Below the pieces are notes generated by a model. The model saw nothing but the letters and a program-made list of their open reading frames with translations. It did no database searches and was not told the DNA's origin. A DNA stretch of 5,979 nt from an uncultured Emergencia sp. (lineage in GTDB: Bacteria; Bacillota; Clostridia; Peptostreptococcales; Anaerovoracaceae), in assembly GCA_902476665.1 (NCBI GenBank), contig CABSEO010000137.1, positions 1-5,979 of the forward strand, read 5' to 3'. The stretch's first letter is position 1, and every line of letters begins with the position of its first letter. Below are positions 5,244-5,979 of this stretch, in pieces. The translations under genes were made by a program, and so were the position numbers.

Positions 5244-5979
5244 ATGATGAGAGAAGAATTACTTTATAAAGAATTATGTGTGGCACTCAGTGACAAGGGC
5301 TTTTTAAAAGAGACAGCCATGAGCAGGAGGGAAATGTCGGCACTTTTATCTGAAGAAAAATGGAGACAGCTGGCAGCAGATTTAACTGACGTTACCGGTG
5401 CTGATGGCAGAAGTGACAGCAGGCGAGTTCTGGAAGTATGTTCCGGATATCTGCCGCAGCTTCGGGAAATACCAGAGAATGGATGGCTGAATCACTGCTA
5501 CCGGTATCTTCTGTTCCTGTTGTTTCCAGAAATGGGTCAGCCAAAGGACTGCGAAGACTTTCGACAGGGAAGGGCATGGCTTCTGCAGATTCTTAGAGGA
5601 ATCTATACCTTTGAGGATAAGTATCTGCCCTTTGATCCAACCAAGACTATGACACTGCTGTCTGACAGTGAGATTTATGACAAAGGTTTTACAACTGAGT
5701 ACATTACCTTTCACAGAATGCATAAGCAGAAGTATGTATATGAATTTATGCGAATCGGCATTGACATTACACCATTTAATACGCTGGGGCATATCAGCGG
5801 CGTACATTACGTGGCAATGTATGTAGCCAGACAGCTTGAGGAAGCAGGGGTTCCCATTGATCTGGGACTGGTTTCCGGCGCTGCAGCAGGTCATGATATC
5901 GGAAAATATGGATGCCGTAAAAGTGAGGAAAAGAGGATTCCGTATCTTCACTATTATTATACGGATCTGTGTTATACCA
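5244..5979 (+). CDS. HD-domain protein, N-terminal part (runs off the window end)
   Basis: An open frame of 245 residues with no stop before the window edge. Residues about 1-175 match no domain I recognise and are rich in charged and aromatic residues. From about 180 an HD-type metal-dependent phosphohydrolase domain begins: H183 in HISGVHYVAMYVARQL fits the first histidine helix, and AAAGHDIGK carries H217-D218; the final aspartate of the motif would be beyond the window. HD domains cleave phosphoester bonds in nucleotides, including signalling nucleotides, but the substrate cannot be told here. The start is one base after the regulator stop, with no clear Shine-Dalgarno, so translation is probably coupled to the regulator; the second codon is also ATG (5247) and could be the real start. 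No promoter is visible between the two genes, so they likely share one transcript. Confidence 0.8.
   Translation, partial: MMREELLYKELCVALSDKGFLKETAMSRREMSALLSEEKWRQLAADLTDVTGADGRSDSRRVLEVCSGYLPQLREIPENGWLNHCYRYLLFLLFPEMGQPKDCEDFRQGRAWLLQILRGIYTFEDKYLPFDPTKTMTLLSDSEIYDKGFTTEYITFHRMHKQKYVYEFMRIGIDITPFNTLGHISGVHYVAMYVARQLEEAGVPIDLGLVSGAAAGHDIGKYGCRKSEEKRIPYLHYYYTDLCYT

Noticed and set aside
5382..5951. 189-residue minus-strand reading frame near the right edge
   Set aside because: The plus strand carries an open frame with a convincing HD motif and coupling to the regulator; the minus frame has no family features.
1..5979. CRISPR array, tRNA/rRNA genes, insertion sequences or attachment sites
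   Set aside because: No regularly spaced repeats, tRNA-like cloverleaf, transposase or terminal inverted repeats were seen on either strand.

Overview
The window looks like chromosomal DNA of an anaerobic, amino-acid-fermenting Gram-positive bacterium of the class Clostridia. The reasons are strong purine-rich Shine-Dalgarno sites, short intergenic gaps, moderate base composition, a PstB-PhoU pair, and a sigma-54 enhancer-binding protein next to a carboxylate/amino-acid type NhaC transporter. The genus cannot be named from the sequence alone.

Layout. (1) Positions 1-986, plus strand: the 3' end of pstB (phosphate ABC transporter ATPase) overlaps phoU by one base, which is the end of a phosphate uptake operon. 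(2) 987-1309: a non-coding stretch between convergent genes with two hairpins, one ending the pst-phoU transcript and one probably serving both strands. (3) 1310-2845, minus strand: a 511-residue NhaC-superfamily transporter. (4) 2846-3160: a divergent, AT-rich control region. It carries a near-perfect -24/-12 sigma-54 promoter firing towards the transporter, a sigma-70-type promoter firing towards the regulator, and several palindromes and a direct repeat that could be operator or enhancer sites. (5) 3161-5242, plus strand: a sigma-54 activator whose N-terminal half resembles a whole enzyme, L-erythro-3,5-diaminohexanoate dehydrogenase (Kdd) of the lysine fermentation pathway. (6) 5244 to the right edge, plus strand: the N-terminal 245 residues of an HD-domain protein, one base after the regulator and cut by the window end.

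How the parts fit. The most economical reading is a self-contained regulatory module. A catabolic enzyme has been turned into a sensor domain, probably for a lysine-fermentation intermediate or related diamino acid, and fused to a sigma-54 AAA+ ATPase and a Fis-type DNA-binding domain. The regulator would bind sites in the divergent region and activate the transporter gene, which would then import (or exchange) the fermentable amino acid. The coupled HD-domain protein would be made with the regulator; its role is unknown. The enzyme-derived sensor, the exact sigma-54 promoter and the linked HD protein are the items most worth following. The ligand and the transport substrate are inferred, not shown by the sequence.
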